From: Aliivibrio sifiae
GTDB lineage: Bacteria > Pseudomonadota > Gammaproteobacteria > Enterobacterales > Vibrionaceae
Direction of reading: 5' to 3'
Length of the DNA: 64,000 nucleotides
NCBI RefSeq assembly: GCF_002954715.1
Contig: NZ_MSCP01000001.1
Location: 1,706,118-1,770,117, forward strand
Shown: positions 17,682-27,325 of the stretch, in pieces
How positions within the stretch are numbered: the stretch's first letter is position 1
Layout: every line of letters starts with the position of its first letter
Made by a program: the position numbers and the translations under genes
The notes under the pieces: generated by a model
What the model was told of the DNA's origin: nothing
Database searches by the model: none
What the model saw: the letters and a program-made list of their open reading frames with translations, nothing else

Positions 17682-18403
17682 ACTAAACCACCATTAATAG
17701 AAATAACTTGGCGAGTCACATAACCCGCAACATCTGACATTAGGTAACTAACAAGACCTGCAACTTCTTCTGGATCACCCATACGGCGCAGTGGTACTTG
17801 TGGCAAGGCATGCTCTTTTACATGCTCATCGACCATACCAGTATCTATCAACCCTGGAGCGACACAGTTAACGGTAATTTTTCGTTTTGCTAATTCTAAC
17901 GCTAACGATTTAGTTGCGCCAATAACACCCGCTTTAGCAGCGCTGTAGTTAGTTTGGCCACGGTTACCAACGATACCTGATACTGACGCTAGCGTTACGA
18001 TACGGCCACCTTTACGCTTTTGAACCATAGGCATAACACAAGGATGAAGTACGTTGTAGAAGCTGTCTAAGTTAGTATGAATGACACTGTCCCACTCTCC
18101 CTCTGTCATTGCAGGAAAAGCCGTATCGCGAGTAATTCCGGCATTACTTACGACGCCGTAATACGCACCATTCATTTCGATGTCATGTTCAAGCATGAGT
18201 CGACACTGAACGCGGTCACTAATATCAAACTGAATTAAACGGCCTGAACCACCATTCGCTTCAATCGTCGCTAATGTTTGTTCTGCTCCCGCTTTGTCAC
18301 TCATATAGTGAACAACCACAAAAAAACCATCTTTTGCTAACTGCTCTGAAATTGCGCGACCAATCCCCTTACTGGCTCCGGTCACTAATACTTGTCTCAT
18401 CAT
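17678..18403 (-). CDS. apeQ: APE ketoreductase ApeQ (FabG-like)
   Basis: A 241-residue short-chain dehydrogenase. It has the NADPH motif TGASKGIG (8-15), NAG (92-94) and a Ser140-Tyr153-Lys157 catalytic set within TLASVSG and NYSAAKAG, spaced as in FabG. It would reduce each beta-keto intermediate on the ACP to a beta-hydroxy group. In the characterised pathway ApeQ forms a complex with the dehydratases ApeI and ApeP. ATG overlaps the apeP-side spacing closely, with eight bases between the genes, and its stop overlaps apeR. Confidence 0.93.
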   Translation of the reverse strand: MMRQVLVTGASKGIGRAISEQLAKDGFFVVVHYMSDKAGAEQTLATIEANGGSGRLIQFDISDRVQCRLMLEHDIEMNGAYYGVVSNAGITRDTAFPAMTEGEWDSVIHTNLDSFYNVLHPCVMPMVQKRKGGRIVTLASVSGIVGNRGQTNYSAAKAGVIGATKSLALELAKRKITVNCVAPGLIDTGMVDEHVKEHALPQVPLRRMGDPEEVAGLVSYLMSDVAGYVTRQVISINGGLV

Positions 18404-18411
18404 GATTCCCT

Positions 18412-18882
18412 CTACTGCTCGTCTTGCTTAGGAGCTAAAAGCTCTTCTAATTTTTCTTCTGTTGGCACGAATACGTTTAATTGGCTTGATGCTATTTGTT
18501 GACCATTACATTCAATATAACAACTGAATACCGCCATGCCATTATTCTCTAAGATTTGCTCTGCAAAAATGTCGAGTGTGTCGCCTTGCTGAAATTCACT
18601 GCATTCCGCTTTATATTTTCGACTGCCAAGCAAAAAGCCTATTGGTGACTTATTGCCTTTTTTCCACGCATGATAGCCTGACCATCCAGCGATGGTTTGT
18701 GCCATAAACTCAATACCTACCCATGCAGGGATAGTGTTGGTTTCATGATTAAAAAATACGTTCTTATCACTAATGATAACTTGGCAATGAATAGATAGCT
18801 CTTGAACATCAATCAATTTATCGACTAATGCCAACGGCGTATCATGAGGTAAAAGGTCGATTAGGTCAGGAATAGTATTCAT
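18412..18882 (-). CDS. apeP: APE dehydratase ApeP
   Basis: A 156-residue hotdog-fold protein of the FabZ/FabA-like type. The conserved segment PAWVGIEFMAQTIAGWSGYH resembles the central helix of beta-hydroxyacyl-ACP dehydratases with the acidic residue in IEFMAQ. The usual catalytic His of the HxxxPG loop is not obvious, which fits the known ApeI:ApeP heterodimer, where two subunits share duties. It would form the trans double bond after ApeQ reduction. It overlaps apeO by four bases (ATGA). Confidence 0.88.
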   Translation of the reverse strand: MNTIPDLIDLLPHDTPLALVDKLIDVQELSIHCQVIISDKNVFFNHETNTIPAWVGIEFMAQTIAGWSGYHAWKKGNKSPIGFLLGSRKYKAECSEFQQGDTLDIFAEQILENNGMAVFSCYIECNGQQIASSQLNVFVPTEEKLEELLAPKQDEQ

Positions 18883-20069
18883 GATTGATATCCAAAAATT
18901 AAACTGATGTTGTTACCACCAAAAGCAAATGAATTACTGATGATTGCTTTCTTTTCTAATACTTGATTGGTCACTAGGTTAATGTCGGCAAGTTTACTGT
19001 CTTTTACACCGTCATTAATTTGTGCTGGCAAAGGTAAATTAAATTTTAGTATATGCCAGCAAATCGAGGCTTCAATAATACCAGCCGCCCCTAACGTGTG
19101 GCCAGTTAACGGCTTAGTTGAACTGATCGGTGTTTGAGATCCAAACACGGCATTAGCGGCTTTTGATTCCATCGCATCATTCAATGGAGTCGCTGTACCA
19201 TGAGCATTAATGTAACCAATCTCAGACGCTTCAAGTCCTGCGTCTTTTAATGCTTTTTCCATCGCTTCAATAGCCCCTTTCCCTTCTGGATGAGGTGCCG
19301 ATATATGATGTGCATCAGAGCTATCACCAGCGCCCAATAAAGCAATGGGATCATCGGAGTCTTTTTGCTCTGCGCTCAGTAGCATATACGCACTGGCTTC
19401 TCCGATATTAATCCCTTTACGATTCGGACTAAATGGTAAGCAAGAATCATTTGATAATGCTTCAAGGCTATTAAACCCATTGAGAGTGAGTTTACATAAG
19501 GAGTCTGTACCACCAACAATAACCGCATCAACAAAGCCTGATTTTAATAATCGTTTTGCGGATAAAAACACTCTACCGCTTGAAGAACATGCCGTTGAAA
19601 TCGCGTACGTAGGGCCAGTTAGCTCTAAATACTCTGCGATAAATTCCGCAGGATTACCTAACTCTTGCTTGTGGTAATGATAGCCATCAGAAAACTCGCC
19701 AGTATTTAGCTTAGCACTTAGCGCCACTTCACCATCTGAGATCCCAGAAGTACTGGTCCCCACAACAACCGCAATACGATCAGCACCGTAGGTTGCTTTT
19801 GCCTTTTGGATTTGAGGCTCTATTTGTTGTAATGCTGAAAGCACTAATTGGTTATTTCGGGTATCAAATGCAGCTAAACGCGATGGGATTGTTGGCAACG
19901 AACCTTCGGCTTTACCGACAACGGTCGATTTACCATCATTTAACCACCCATCTTCAGCTATCATTGATGGTTTTTTATTTCCACTAAGAGACTGATGAAT
20001 ATCACTTATCTCTTTGCCTAATGCTGAATGCGAACCACAGGCATGAATATATACAGGAAATTCACTCAT
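18879..20069 (-). CDS. apeO: APE ketosynthase ApeO
   Basis: A 396-residue beta-ketoacyl synthase with active-site Cys161 in ISTACSSSG, His290 in INAHGTATP and His324 in LTGHTLGAAG. It is the catalytic ketosynthase of the APE type II PKS; in Xenorhabdus it pairs with the chain-length factor ApeC or with ApeR. This pathway repeatedly adds two carbons from malonyl-ACP to an aromatic starter. Thirty-four bases separate it from apeN, the largest gap in the operon, so a secondary internal promoter could lie there, although none is convincing. Confidence 0.93.
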   Translation of the reverse strand: MSEFPVYIHACGSHSALGKEISDIHQSLSGNKKPSMIAEDGWLNDGKSTVVGKAEGSLPTIPSRLAAFDTRNNQLVLSALQQIEPQIQKAKATYGADRIAVVVGTSTSGISDGEVALSAKLNTGEFSDGYHYHKQELGNPAEFIAEYLELTGPTYAISTACSSSGRVFLSAKRLLKSGFVDAVIVGGTDSLCKLTLNGFNSLEALSNDSCLPFSPNRKGINIGEASAYMLLSAEQKDSDDPIALLGAGDSSDAHHISAPHPEGKGAIEAMEKALKDAGLEASEIGYINAHGTATPLNDAMESKAANAVFGSQTPISSTKPLTGHTLGAAGIIEASICWHILKFNLPLPAQINDGVKDSKLADINLVTNQVLEKKAIISNSFAFGGNNISLIFGYQS

Positions 20070-20103
20070 TTTATTTATCCATTATTTTTTGAGTTTACGC
20101 TTC

Positions 20104-20703
20104 TTATGAATGTGAAAACGTTTTAATTTTAATGACATAACCTAAATGAGGACTGGTTAAGAGAATATCACCATCAAACTTATTGGCTATTGAGTCATAA
20201 CGAATATCTAAGACCGTTTTGCCTGATTCATCAACCAACACTCTATGATTATCGCTTTCACTCAGCTTCCAACCAATATTATCTAATGATGTTTGCCAAG
20301 CTTCCATCGGCCATAAAGTGATCATTACATTAAATAATACTTGTTCTGGTGGGGGTAATGTATCGGAAAGCCCTGCCATAACATACGTATCTAGAGTTAA
20401 ACCATCATAATCTAAACTCAATAATCGAGAGCCCCACGAGGCAAACCCTGCAAGAACAAGGTCATTACCAGTCAATTGCAATTGAACAGGCAGTTGTTGT
20501 TTCTTACCTTGAAACTCTACTGAGATTAGTTGGCTCAATGATAAATCATTGCCATATTGTGCAGGCTGAGGAAGCGTAATAAATTTACCTTGAGCAACCT
20601 CTACTTGGTTAGCTTGCTTAATCGGTTTTGATGTACATCCCATGACGATAAACGACAAAATAAAGACGTTAAAATAACGAAGTATTAAACGCTGACTCAT
20701 CAT
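20104..20703 (-). CDS. apeN: APE-locus lipoprotein ApeN (DUF3261)
   Basis: A 199-residue lipoprotein: signal peptide MMSQRLILRYFNVFILSFIV then the lipobox VMGC, with Cys23 as the lipidated residue. The rest is a beta-rich domain of the DUF3261 type regularly found in APE clusters. Its position after the ApeL carrier-like protein and the ApeM exporter suggests a role in placing the pigment lipid in the outer membrane, by analogy with LolB beside LolA. The exact role is not known to me. The ATG overlaps the apeM stop by one base (TAATG-type). Confidence 0.85.
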   Translation of the reverse strand: MMSQRLILRYFNVFILSFIVMGCTSKPIKQANQVEVAQGKFITLPQPAQYGNDLSLSQLISVEFQGKKQQLPVQLQLTGNDLVLAGFASWGSRLLSLDYDGLTLDTYVMAGLSDTLPPPEQVLFNVMITLWPMEAWQTSLDNIGWKLSESDNHRVLVDESGKTVLDIRYDSIANKFDGDILLTSPHLGYVIKIKTFSHS

Positions 20704-23054
20704 TATTTCTCTCTTCTATTATGTAAATGATACTGAGGTAACTGACTTAATGGTGCGAGTAGCCAAGCCACAATGATACCTGTTAATACAGTGATACCAA
20801 AACTGTGAATCGCTTGGGTTTCGCTTAATGCTAATAGCCCAAAAGAAAGAATTGTGGTTAGCGCTGATAATGAAATCGCTAATAAAGTGCTTTCTCTGTG
20901 TGAATGATCGCCTTGTTTATTCTGCTCTGCAAAGAAAAGGGTGTAATCGATCCCTATTCCCAATATCAACATCAAGGCTAATAAATTAAACAGATTTAGT
21001 GGTACTCCGGTTAATATCGTAACCGCAAGTCCTGCGCACCCAGCAATAAAGGGAGGTAATACAATTAAGAAAGCCTGTTTTACTTTATAACGAGGTAGCA
21101 ACAATAAAAATATCGCAAGATACGCCATCAATAACAGTTCAGTTATTCGTTGTCGATATTGAGCAAATAAAGTCGAAATCTCTTCTGCTTTATTAAGATA
21201 AGTTGCTCCATTATTTTGAGCAAATTCACTTAACGCTGCGCTATCAACTTCTTGATTAAAGGTAATAACAGATGCGAATACATTATCAATTTTTCCAAGC
21301 CACAAGAAACCTACTGTCTCTGAGATTGGAGATGCTAAAAAACTCTCAATGGTCAGCGCATGATATGGCTGTAATTTAGCTAATGCTTGCTTTTGTTGTA
21401 TTACTTTTTGATAAGTATTAGCTTGGCCTTGATATAAGCCGTTAACCAATTGGTAATTTGCTTGCTGTGTTTTTTGCGAAGGCACGTAGCGACTGATGGA
21501 TTGAAATCCACCAAACCCCTGCTCTTGATCTAACTCATGTGAGATTGTTTCTAATTTCTGTAACAGCCCTTCTTCTGAGTTATCTCGAACCAATAATAAT
21601 TGTTGAGAACCGCCTACACCTGTAATGCTTTTTATCTCTCGCTCTTGTTGCTGAAGTGCTTGTGGTAAGGCTTGAAGCTGACGAATATCATCATCGTACT
21701 TTGCTTGTGTTACCCCAAATACAGCGGCAACTAATAAGCTTAATGGCAAAACTAATCGCAACAAGGGTTGCTGCCATACAAGTAACCATTGGCTTAATGC
21801 TCGCTGAGCAGGAATTACATGATAGTTACTTGGTTTTCTTGCAAGTAACGGATACCAACACACGACTGTAAAGTAAGCGGCAGTTAACCCAATAGCTGAA
21901 AATAGTGATAATTGTTGTAAGCCTGGGAATGGTGCTATCAACATACCTAAATAACCAATCAAGCTTGTGATGAGCCCTAGGGTAATTGCTGGAAAGAGTT
22001 GTTTTATACCCTCTACTGAATTCCATTTTGTACCGGCATTCAAGCGATCAGTTAAGAAATGGAAAGCATAATCAATAGAGACGCCTATCAAGCTAGCACC
22101 GAATACCAAACTAAATAGGTGTATTGATCCAAACAAGGCAATAGTTAATACATAAGCGCAGAATAAACCTGTCGTTATAGATAATAAGGCAAGCGCTAAT
22201 GGCATGGCACTTCGATACACAACAAGAACTAAAACAAGAATACCGATCAGAGAACCGAGTCCAATAGTACTAATCTCTCCTTTCGCACTTTCTGTACCAT
22301 GAGCGGCATAAAAAATGACACCAGTATGCTGCACATCAATAGAAAATTGCTTCTGTATGCTTTGCTCTAATGCTGTTAAATCGGGCAATTGCTGCTGTAA
22401 AGAAAGTTGGTAAGATGAGCCAGCAAGATCTGCTGTGATCACAATGTATTTATGGTCATCAACCGTTGCTGTGAGATAACCATTTTCTATTTTAATATTG
22501 CCTGAGCTTTTTGTTAAACCCGACAAATAGTCTCTAAATAATAGGAATGGATCATTTTCTAATTCAACCCCCGTTACACCAGAGAAAGGATTATACAGTG
22601 CCTGTAATACCAATTGAACTTGTTGCTCTGGTGCAGAAGTTAATTGCTGCTGTTGTTTTTCAGTTAATAGCTGGGCGCGTGCAGGAAAATAATACTGTCC
22701 CCACGCTTGCTGCTGGTCTTTGCTTACTGTTGCTGTAACAGAATCAAATAAAGGCAATTCTTTTAAACCAAAACTAAATTGCTCAACGGCATTGATAAGT
22801 TTTTTATTGTCATTCTGCTTTTGACTAACAACAAACACCACTTTATCACTCATGGTATTTGCTATGGTGTCAAACGCTTGTTGAGCAACCTTATCTTGTT
22901 GATTATCAGGCAGTAGCGCTAATATATTGGTCTCAACAGGAAGAACGCCTTTTGTGTTAGCTTGATAAACAAATAGACCAACAAGTCCTAAAATTATCAA
23001 TAACCAACTTAAAGCAAACTGTCGAGGCTTGAACCAGTTAGAAGGTAAATGCAC
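20703..23054 (-). CDS. apeM: RND/MMPL-family exporter ApeM
   Basis: A 783-residue membrane protein of the predicted exporter family related to RND/MMPL transporters. It shows two repeats: a helix at the N-terminus (about 16-32), a large periplasmic loop to about residue 255, then five helices; a second helix near 435, a second periplasmic loop, and five helices from about 630. GASLIGVSIDYAFHFLTDR and LGIGIDYTLFF carry the acidic residues placed in RND proton-relay helices. It would move the aryl-polyene lipid out of the inner membrane. The start codon overlaps the end of apeL by 17 bases. Confidence 0.9.
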   Translation of the reverse strand: MHLPSNWFKPRQFALSWLLIILGLVGLFVYQANTKGVLPVETNILALLPDNQQDKVAQQAFDTIANTMSDKVVFVVSQKQNDNKKLINAVEQFSFGLKELPLFDSVTATVSKDQQQAWGQYYFPARAQLLTEKQQQQLTSAPEQQVQLVLQALYNPFSGVTGVELENDPFLLFRDYLSGLTKSSGNIKIENGYLTATVDDHKYIVITADLAGSSYQLSLQQQLPDLTALEQSIQKQFSIDVQHTGVIFYAAHGTESAKGEISTIGLGSLIGILVLVLVVYRSAMPLALALLSITTGLFCAYVLTIALFGSIHLFSLVFGASLIGVSIDYAFHFLTDRLNAGTKWNSVEGIKQLFPAITLGLITSLIGYLGMLIAPFPGLQQLSLFSAIGLTAAYFTVVCWYPLLARKPSNYHVIPAQRALSQWLLVWQQPLLRLVLPLSLLVAAVFGVTQAKYDDDIRQLQALPQALQQQEREIKSITGVGGSQQLLLVRDNSEEGLLQKLETISHELDQEQGFGGFQSISRYVPSQKTQQANYQLVNGLYQGQANTYQKVIQQKQALAKLQPYHALTIESFLASPISETVGFLWLGKIDNVFASVITFNQEVDSAALSEFAQNNGATYLNKAEEISTLFAQYRQRITELLLMAYLAIFLLLLPRYKVKQAFLIVLPPFIAGCAGLAVTILTGVPLNLFNLLALMLILGIGIDYTLFFAEQNKQGDHSHRESTLLAISLSALTTILSFGLLALSETQAIHSFGITVLTGIIVAWLLAPLSQLPQYHLHNRREK

Positions 23055-23658
23055 GTAACTCTTCTTCTGTTAATGTCATAGGTTTGGTTGATTGCTTAGT
23101 AAAAAGCATTTCTGTTACGTCACCACGCACTTCAGTTAACACAACGCGATTCAAGTAAGTACCGCCTTCGATTTTGATCGATTTAAACACGCTATCAATC
23201 GGTGATGTAGTTGGTGTTAATAACAACGTCCATGCTTCTTTTTCGCCCGATAATGTTAAGGTGAAATTTTCTTTAATCGCGTCAGTATCGCCTTTAAATA
23301 ACGAAAGGAATAATCGCGTAAAGTAGAATACCATTGGATTTTGAGTGTCATTCATCACTTGGGCTTCGCCATTTATTAACTGACGAAGTTTATTCTGCGT
23401 TAACGTTAGTGTAATAGGGAATGGCTTAGTTTGTTGCCACAATAGTCCTTGCTCATGATCTAACAAAAAAGACCCTGATGTTAATAACGGTTGACTAAAC
23501 ATCTGCATGGTTCTAACTTGTTGAAAATCGCCACGCACTAACGTTGACTGAGCGAGTTGTTGCTGTAAATCGTTTACATCAAAAGCAAAGCTATTCGCAC
23601 TGAATAAAACGCTTAACGACAATAGCAAGATTGAGATGTATCGTTTGATACTATGCAT
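23038..23658 (-). CDS. apeL: LolA-like periplasmic carrier ApeL
   Basis: A 206-residue protein with a signal peptide cleaved after NSFA (about residue 25), followed by a LolA-fold domain. The mature start QQQLAQSTLVRGDFQQVRTM and the stretch SGSFLLDHEQGLLWQQTKPF match the LolA family pattern. A pathway role as carrier of the hydrophobic APE lipid across the periplasm is inferred from LolA and from its neighbours ApeM and ApeN. It overlaps apeK by eight bases and apeM by 17. Confidence 0.9.
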   Translation of the reverse strand: MHSIKRYISILLLSLSVLFSANSFAFDVNDLQQQLAQSTLVRGDFQQVRTMQMFSQPLLTSGSFLLDHEQGLLWQQTKPFPITLTLTQNKLRQLINGEAQVMNDTQNPMVFYFTRLFLSLFKGDTDAIKENFTLTLSGEKEAWTLLLTPTTSPIDSVFKSIKIEGGTYLNRVVLTEVRGDVTEMLFTKQSTKPMTLTEEELRAFTF

Positions 23659-24109
23659 TCTGGTAAGCCTCTACTTTATCGGTAAATGCCTTAGGTGATA
23701 CAAAGCACATTTCGTCGTTTTCCATCTCAACAGCAACTTGCATTGTATGCCCTCTTGTCATTCTGACTCCAGATTCCGCATCATAAATAACATAATCTAC
23801 ACGCATACGATTTTCCCATTCGGTCAATGTTGCCACCACTCGAATAGTATGGTCATAACGTATAGATTTAGTGTATCGGACACCAACGTCAATGATTGGC
23901 CAGAGATAACCCGATTCAACCATATCGTTATAACTATATCCGATTTTTTTCAGCATCTCATGACGAGCGGTTTCGAAAAATCGGAAGTAGTTACCGTGGT
24001 AAATGATGCCCATTGGATCCGCATCTTGAAAAGCAGTTGTGATCAACACTTCTGAACTTAATACGTTCAACGTTGATGATCCATCAGTATTAATCACAGT
24101 GTCTGACAT
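23651..24109 (-). CDS. apeK: Acyl-ACP thioesterase ApeK (4HBT type)
   Basis: A 152-residue hotdog thioesterase of the YbgC/4HBT type. The motif DADPMGIIYHGNYFRFFETA contains the catalytic Asp and the following HxxY segment. I start at the ATG at 24109, which overlaps the ammonia-lyase stop (TAATG), rather than the upstream TTG at 24124. In the characterised APE system ApeK binds the carrier proteins ApeE and ApeF, where it could release or proof-read acyl chains. Confidence 0.9.
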   Translation of the reverse strand: MSDTVINTDGSSTLNVLSSEVLITTAFQDADPMGIIYHGNYFRFFETARHEMLKKIGYSYNDMVESGYLWPIIDVGVRYTKSIRYDHTIRVVATLTEWENRMRVDYVIYDAESGVRMTRGHTMQVAVEMENDEMCFVSPKAFTDKVEAYQNA

Positions 24110-25644
24110 TAATATAGCGTCCAATGTTGTTGTTGAATTTTATTAATAAAATTACGTAAGTCTTGCTCTAATGGACGATCTTCATCTACAAAAGCAAATT
24201 CAGATAAAACCGCATCTCGCATGGTTTTTAGTTCAAGGCTCAGTTCGTTATCGCTCAATTCACCTTGTCTTTCACGCAATACTAACGCTTGAGTTGCCGC
24301 TAATAGAGAAGCCGACGTCACTTGCTCTGTTAACTGAAGAACACGCAAGCAATCGCGAGAAGCAATCGTACCCATGCTCACTTTATCTTGGTTATGGCAT
24401 TCTGTTGAACGAGAGAATACGCTTGCTGGCATCGTGCCTTTAAGTGCTTCTGCTGTCCATGCTGAAATACCAATTTGAACCGCTTTAAAGCCATGATTAA
24501 TTGGTTTACGAGCACCAGTTGCACCAGTTAGGTTAAATGGTAAGCCATTATTGAACTTATAATCCATTAACTGTGCCATTTGACGATCCAGCAAATCAGC
24601 AATGTTTGCCACTGCCGTTTTTAGCATGTCCATTGCCATAGCAATATGACCACCGTAAAAATGACCACCATGAAGAACGCGCTCATTATCGCCATCAATA
24701 ATTGGATTATCGTTAGCGCTGTTTAGTTCGTTTTCAATCATCTGACGTAAGAACGGCAAGCTATCTTGAAGAACACCAATAACATGAGGAGCACAACGTA
24801 AAGAATAACGGTCTTGTAGACGGTCGCTGTTTCTTGGCGGCGTTTCATTGTGTAAATCTGAGCGTAACCATGATGCGATTTGTTGTTGACCTGGATGTGG
24901 CTTCACCGCAAATAATGCTTCATCAAAATGGAAGTCATTACCTTGCATACCAACAGAAACCATTGCTGTGATTTTAGTCGCCATTTGTGCTAAATATTCA
25001 GCACGTTTATACGCTAAACAGGCTAATGCCGTCATCACTGACGTACCGTTCATTAACGCTAAACCTTCTTTTGGTTTAAGTTTAATTGGTGTGATATTTA
25101 ACTCTTTAAAAACATCAGCCGTTGCGCGAATTTCACCTTTATAGATAACTTCACGCTCACCAACAAGAGCTGCCGCAAGGTAAGAAAGCGGAGTTAAATC
25201 GCCACTTGCACCCACTGAACCTTCTTGAGGAATACGAGGTGAAATGCCATGATTAATCAGAGTAACAATTTGATTTAGCAAATCGTGAGTAACACCAGAC
25301 ACGCCTTGAGATAATGAGCATAAACGTGTTGCTAATACCGCACGTGATTGCTGCTCATCGAGATTATCACCTAAGCCACAACCATGAAAACGAGTTAAAT
25401 GTAATGGCAGTTCATCGACTAAATCCATAGGAATCGCAACAGTACAAGAATCACCGTACCCTGTCGTTACACCGTAGATTACGCCTTCTTCTTTTAAAAG
25501 ACGCTCTAAGAACTCAACACCACGGTCAATTTTAGCAGTAAATGCATCAGAGTTATTAAGTTGTGCATCAGCACCATTTGCAATATCAACAACGTCTTCA
25601 ATCGTCAGACGTCCCTTACCAAATGTAATTGAATTAGTTGTCAT
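24109..25644 (-). CDS. Aromatic amino-acid ammonia-lyase of the APE locus
   Basis: A 511-residue enzyme of the histidine/phenylalanine/tyrosine ammonia-lyase superfamily. The MIO cofactor triad Ala146-Ser147-Gly148 lies in GSVGASGDLT, and Tyr57 is in the usual YGVTTGYG loop. The selectivity pair reads Phe86-His87 (RFHGCG). That differs from Ser-His in bacterial histidine lyases and His-Leu in several tyrosine lyases, so an aromatic substrate such as tyrosine, giving 4-coumarate as the polyene starter, is more likely than histidine. It overlaps apeJ by 11 bases and apeK by one. No hut genes are present. Product not proven. Confidence 0.88.
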   Translation of the reverse strand: MTTNSITFGKGRLTIEDVVDIANGADAQLNNSDAFTAKIDRGVEFLERLLKEEGVIYGVTTGYGDSCTVAIPMDLVDELPLHLTRFHGCGLGDNLDEQQSRAVLATRLCSLSQGVSGVTHDLLNQIVTLINHGISPRIPQEGSVGASGDLTPLSYLAAALVGEREVIYKGEIRATADVFKELNITPIKLKPKEGLALMNGTSVMTALACLAYKRAEYLAQMATKITAMVSVGMQGNDFHFDEALFAVKPHPGQQQIASWLRSDLHNETPPRNSDRLQDRYSLRCAPHVIGVLQDSLPFLRQMIENELNSANDNPIIDGDNERVLHGGHFYGGHIAMAMDMLKTAVANIADLLDRQMAQLMDYKFNNGLPFNLTGATGARKPINHGFKAVQIGISAWTAEALKGTMPASVFSRSTECHNQDKVSMGTIASRDCLRVLQLTEQVTSASLLAATQALVLRERQGELSDNELSLELKTMRDAVLSEFAFVDEDRPLEQDLRNFINKIQQQHWTLY

Positions 25645-27325
25645 CTTTCTTTCCAGTTAACTGCCAAAAATTAAAAAAGTTATACCATTGCGATGGGGCT
25701 TTCAGTGTGAAATGCTCCAAGCGTTGAGCATAATTCTGTACGACTTCTTGCAAAGCCTCTTCTCGCTTACCACGAGGTAAAATAATTTGTTCTGAAAACG
25801 GTTCAAAATACACATCAAAACGTGGCTCTTTTTGTGAATCATCACGTAGGCCAAACATAAGATAAACCGGTTGCTTTAAAATAGAAGCCAACATAAATGG
25901 CCCTTGTGGGAATGGCGCTGGTTTACCAAGAAAATCCGCCCAAACAACACGATCTTCTTTGGTAACTGAGGTGCGGTCACCCACAATAACAATCCACTCA
26001 CCTGCATCTATTTTTTGTTGTAATAAAATAGCGGTATCAGGGCCCATTTTACTGACTTGAATCACATTAACCTCAGATTGAGGATTAACCGCTTTCATTA
26101 CTGCATTAAAACGCTCTGCGTGCTCAGTAAACACCAAAGCATTAATTTTAAGATCTTTATGTCGACGACTCAGAGCACGACATAACTCTAAATTACCCAA
26201 ATGGGAACCTAGCATTACGATGCCTTTTTCTCGTTTGGATAACGCTTCATAATGCTCAGTACCATGCACAACTAAATTCTTCTCAGAAAAATCGCCACGC
26301 CATGCTGCCAATTTATCTAACATGGTTTCACCAAATGAAACTAGGTGGCGATATGGAGATAATTTTTCAGGTAACGTAATATTTTTTACTCGTGCATAAG
26401 CATTTACTTGTTGAATAAAATCATCAGATGCTTGTTTTACAGGGCCACCACGTAAGTAGTAATACGCCATAACGGGTTTTAGCAGTAACGAGAAAACATG
26501 ACGACCAAAAGTAGAATAAACCCACAACAGCACTTGCATTCCAAGAATAGTGCCACGCTCTGCATGAGACGACCAATGATCATCCTGTATTGGTTTTCGT
26601 TTTAATAATGATAGGATCCGCGGCAACATGCCAAAAAATAACTTCGTGTGCATCCAACTGATTTTGACGTTATCCCATAAAGCATCAAAATGAGAAATAC
26701 CATCTTCAGGATAAATCACGCGAGTATTAATAAAACGGATATCCGTGTCATTCCAATACATACGAACCATGATCTCAGTATCGAAATCCATTCTTCGCCC
26801 CAAAACAGCACGCTCAAGAACGCTAATAGTTGGCCCTATTGGATAAGAACGAAAACCACACATACTGTCTTTAATCGCAAAAGAGAGCGTCTCTATCCAT
26901 ACCCAAACATGGGTGACATAGCGCCCATACAAGCGAGATTTAGGCACGCTTTCATCATAGATTGGTTGACCAGAGATCAACGCTGTGGGATGAGCTTGTG
27001 ATTCTTGAATCAACTTAGGTAATGCTTCTAAATCATGTTGACCATCTGCATCAATTTGAATCGCATGACTAAAGCTTTGCTGATAAGCCGCTTCAATACC
27101 AGCAATAACCGCTCCGCCTTTACCCTGATTATTAGCCAATGTAATTAGGGTCACATCATCATACGATGCTGCAACATCCGCTAGAATTCTTTTTGTGTCA
27201 GCCTGACTGCCATCATCAACAATAAGCATTGGGTAGCCAAAAGTCATTAATGACTCAACAACCGCTGGTACCGTTGCTCCATGGTTATAGCAAGGAATAA
27301 GAAAACAAGGACGGAAAGTTGTCAT
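25634..27325 (-). CDS. apeJ: Glycosyltransferase-acyltransferase fusion ApeJ
   Basis: A 563-residue fusion. Residues about 5-230 form a family 2 glycosyltransferase, with the nucleotide-sugar DADGQ motif in IQIDADGQHDLEALP and the start RPCFLIPCYNHG. Residues about 330-555 resemble the LpxL/HtrB acyltransferase family, with GSHLGNLELC as the catalytic His-Glu box. Both halves fit modification of a lipid head group, consistent with the membrane-anchored APE product. A soluble linker of about 70 residues joins them. It overlaps apeI by one base (TAATG). Confidence 0.9.
   Translation of the reverse strand: MTTFRPCFLIPCYNHGATVPAVVESLMTFGYPMLIVDDGSQADTKRILADVAASYDDVTLITLANNQGKGGAVIAGIEAAYQQSFSHAIQIDADGQHDLEALPKLIQESQAHPTALISGQPIYDESVPKSRLYGRYVTHVWVWIETLSFAIKDSMCGFRSYPIGPTISVLERAVLGRRMDFDTEIMVRMYWNDTDIRFINTRVIYPEDGISHFDALWDNVKISWMHTKLFFGMLPRILSLLKRKPIQDDHWSSHAERGTILGMQVLLWVYSTFGRHVFSLLLKPVMAYYYLRGGPVKQASDDFIQQVNAYARVKNITLPEKLSPYRHLVSFGETMLDKLAAWRGDFSEKNLVVHGTEHYEALSKREKGIVMLGSHLGNLELCRALSRRHKDLKINALVFTEHAERFNAVMKAVNPQSEVNVIQVSKMGPDTAILLQQKIDAGEWIVIVGDRTSVTKEDRVVWADFLGKPAPFPQGPFMLASILKQPVYLMFGLRDDSQKEPRFDVYFEPFSEQIILPRGKREEALQEVVQNYAQRLEHFTLKAPSQWYNFFNFWQLTGKKDDN

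Noticed and set aside
24109-25644. Histidine utilisation (hutH) assignment
   Set aside because: No hut genes are nearby and the selectivity pair is Phe-His instead of Ser-His; the gene is embedded in the ape operon.
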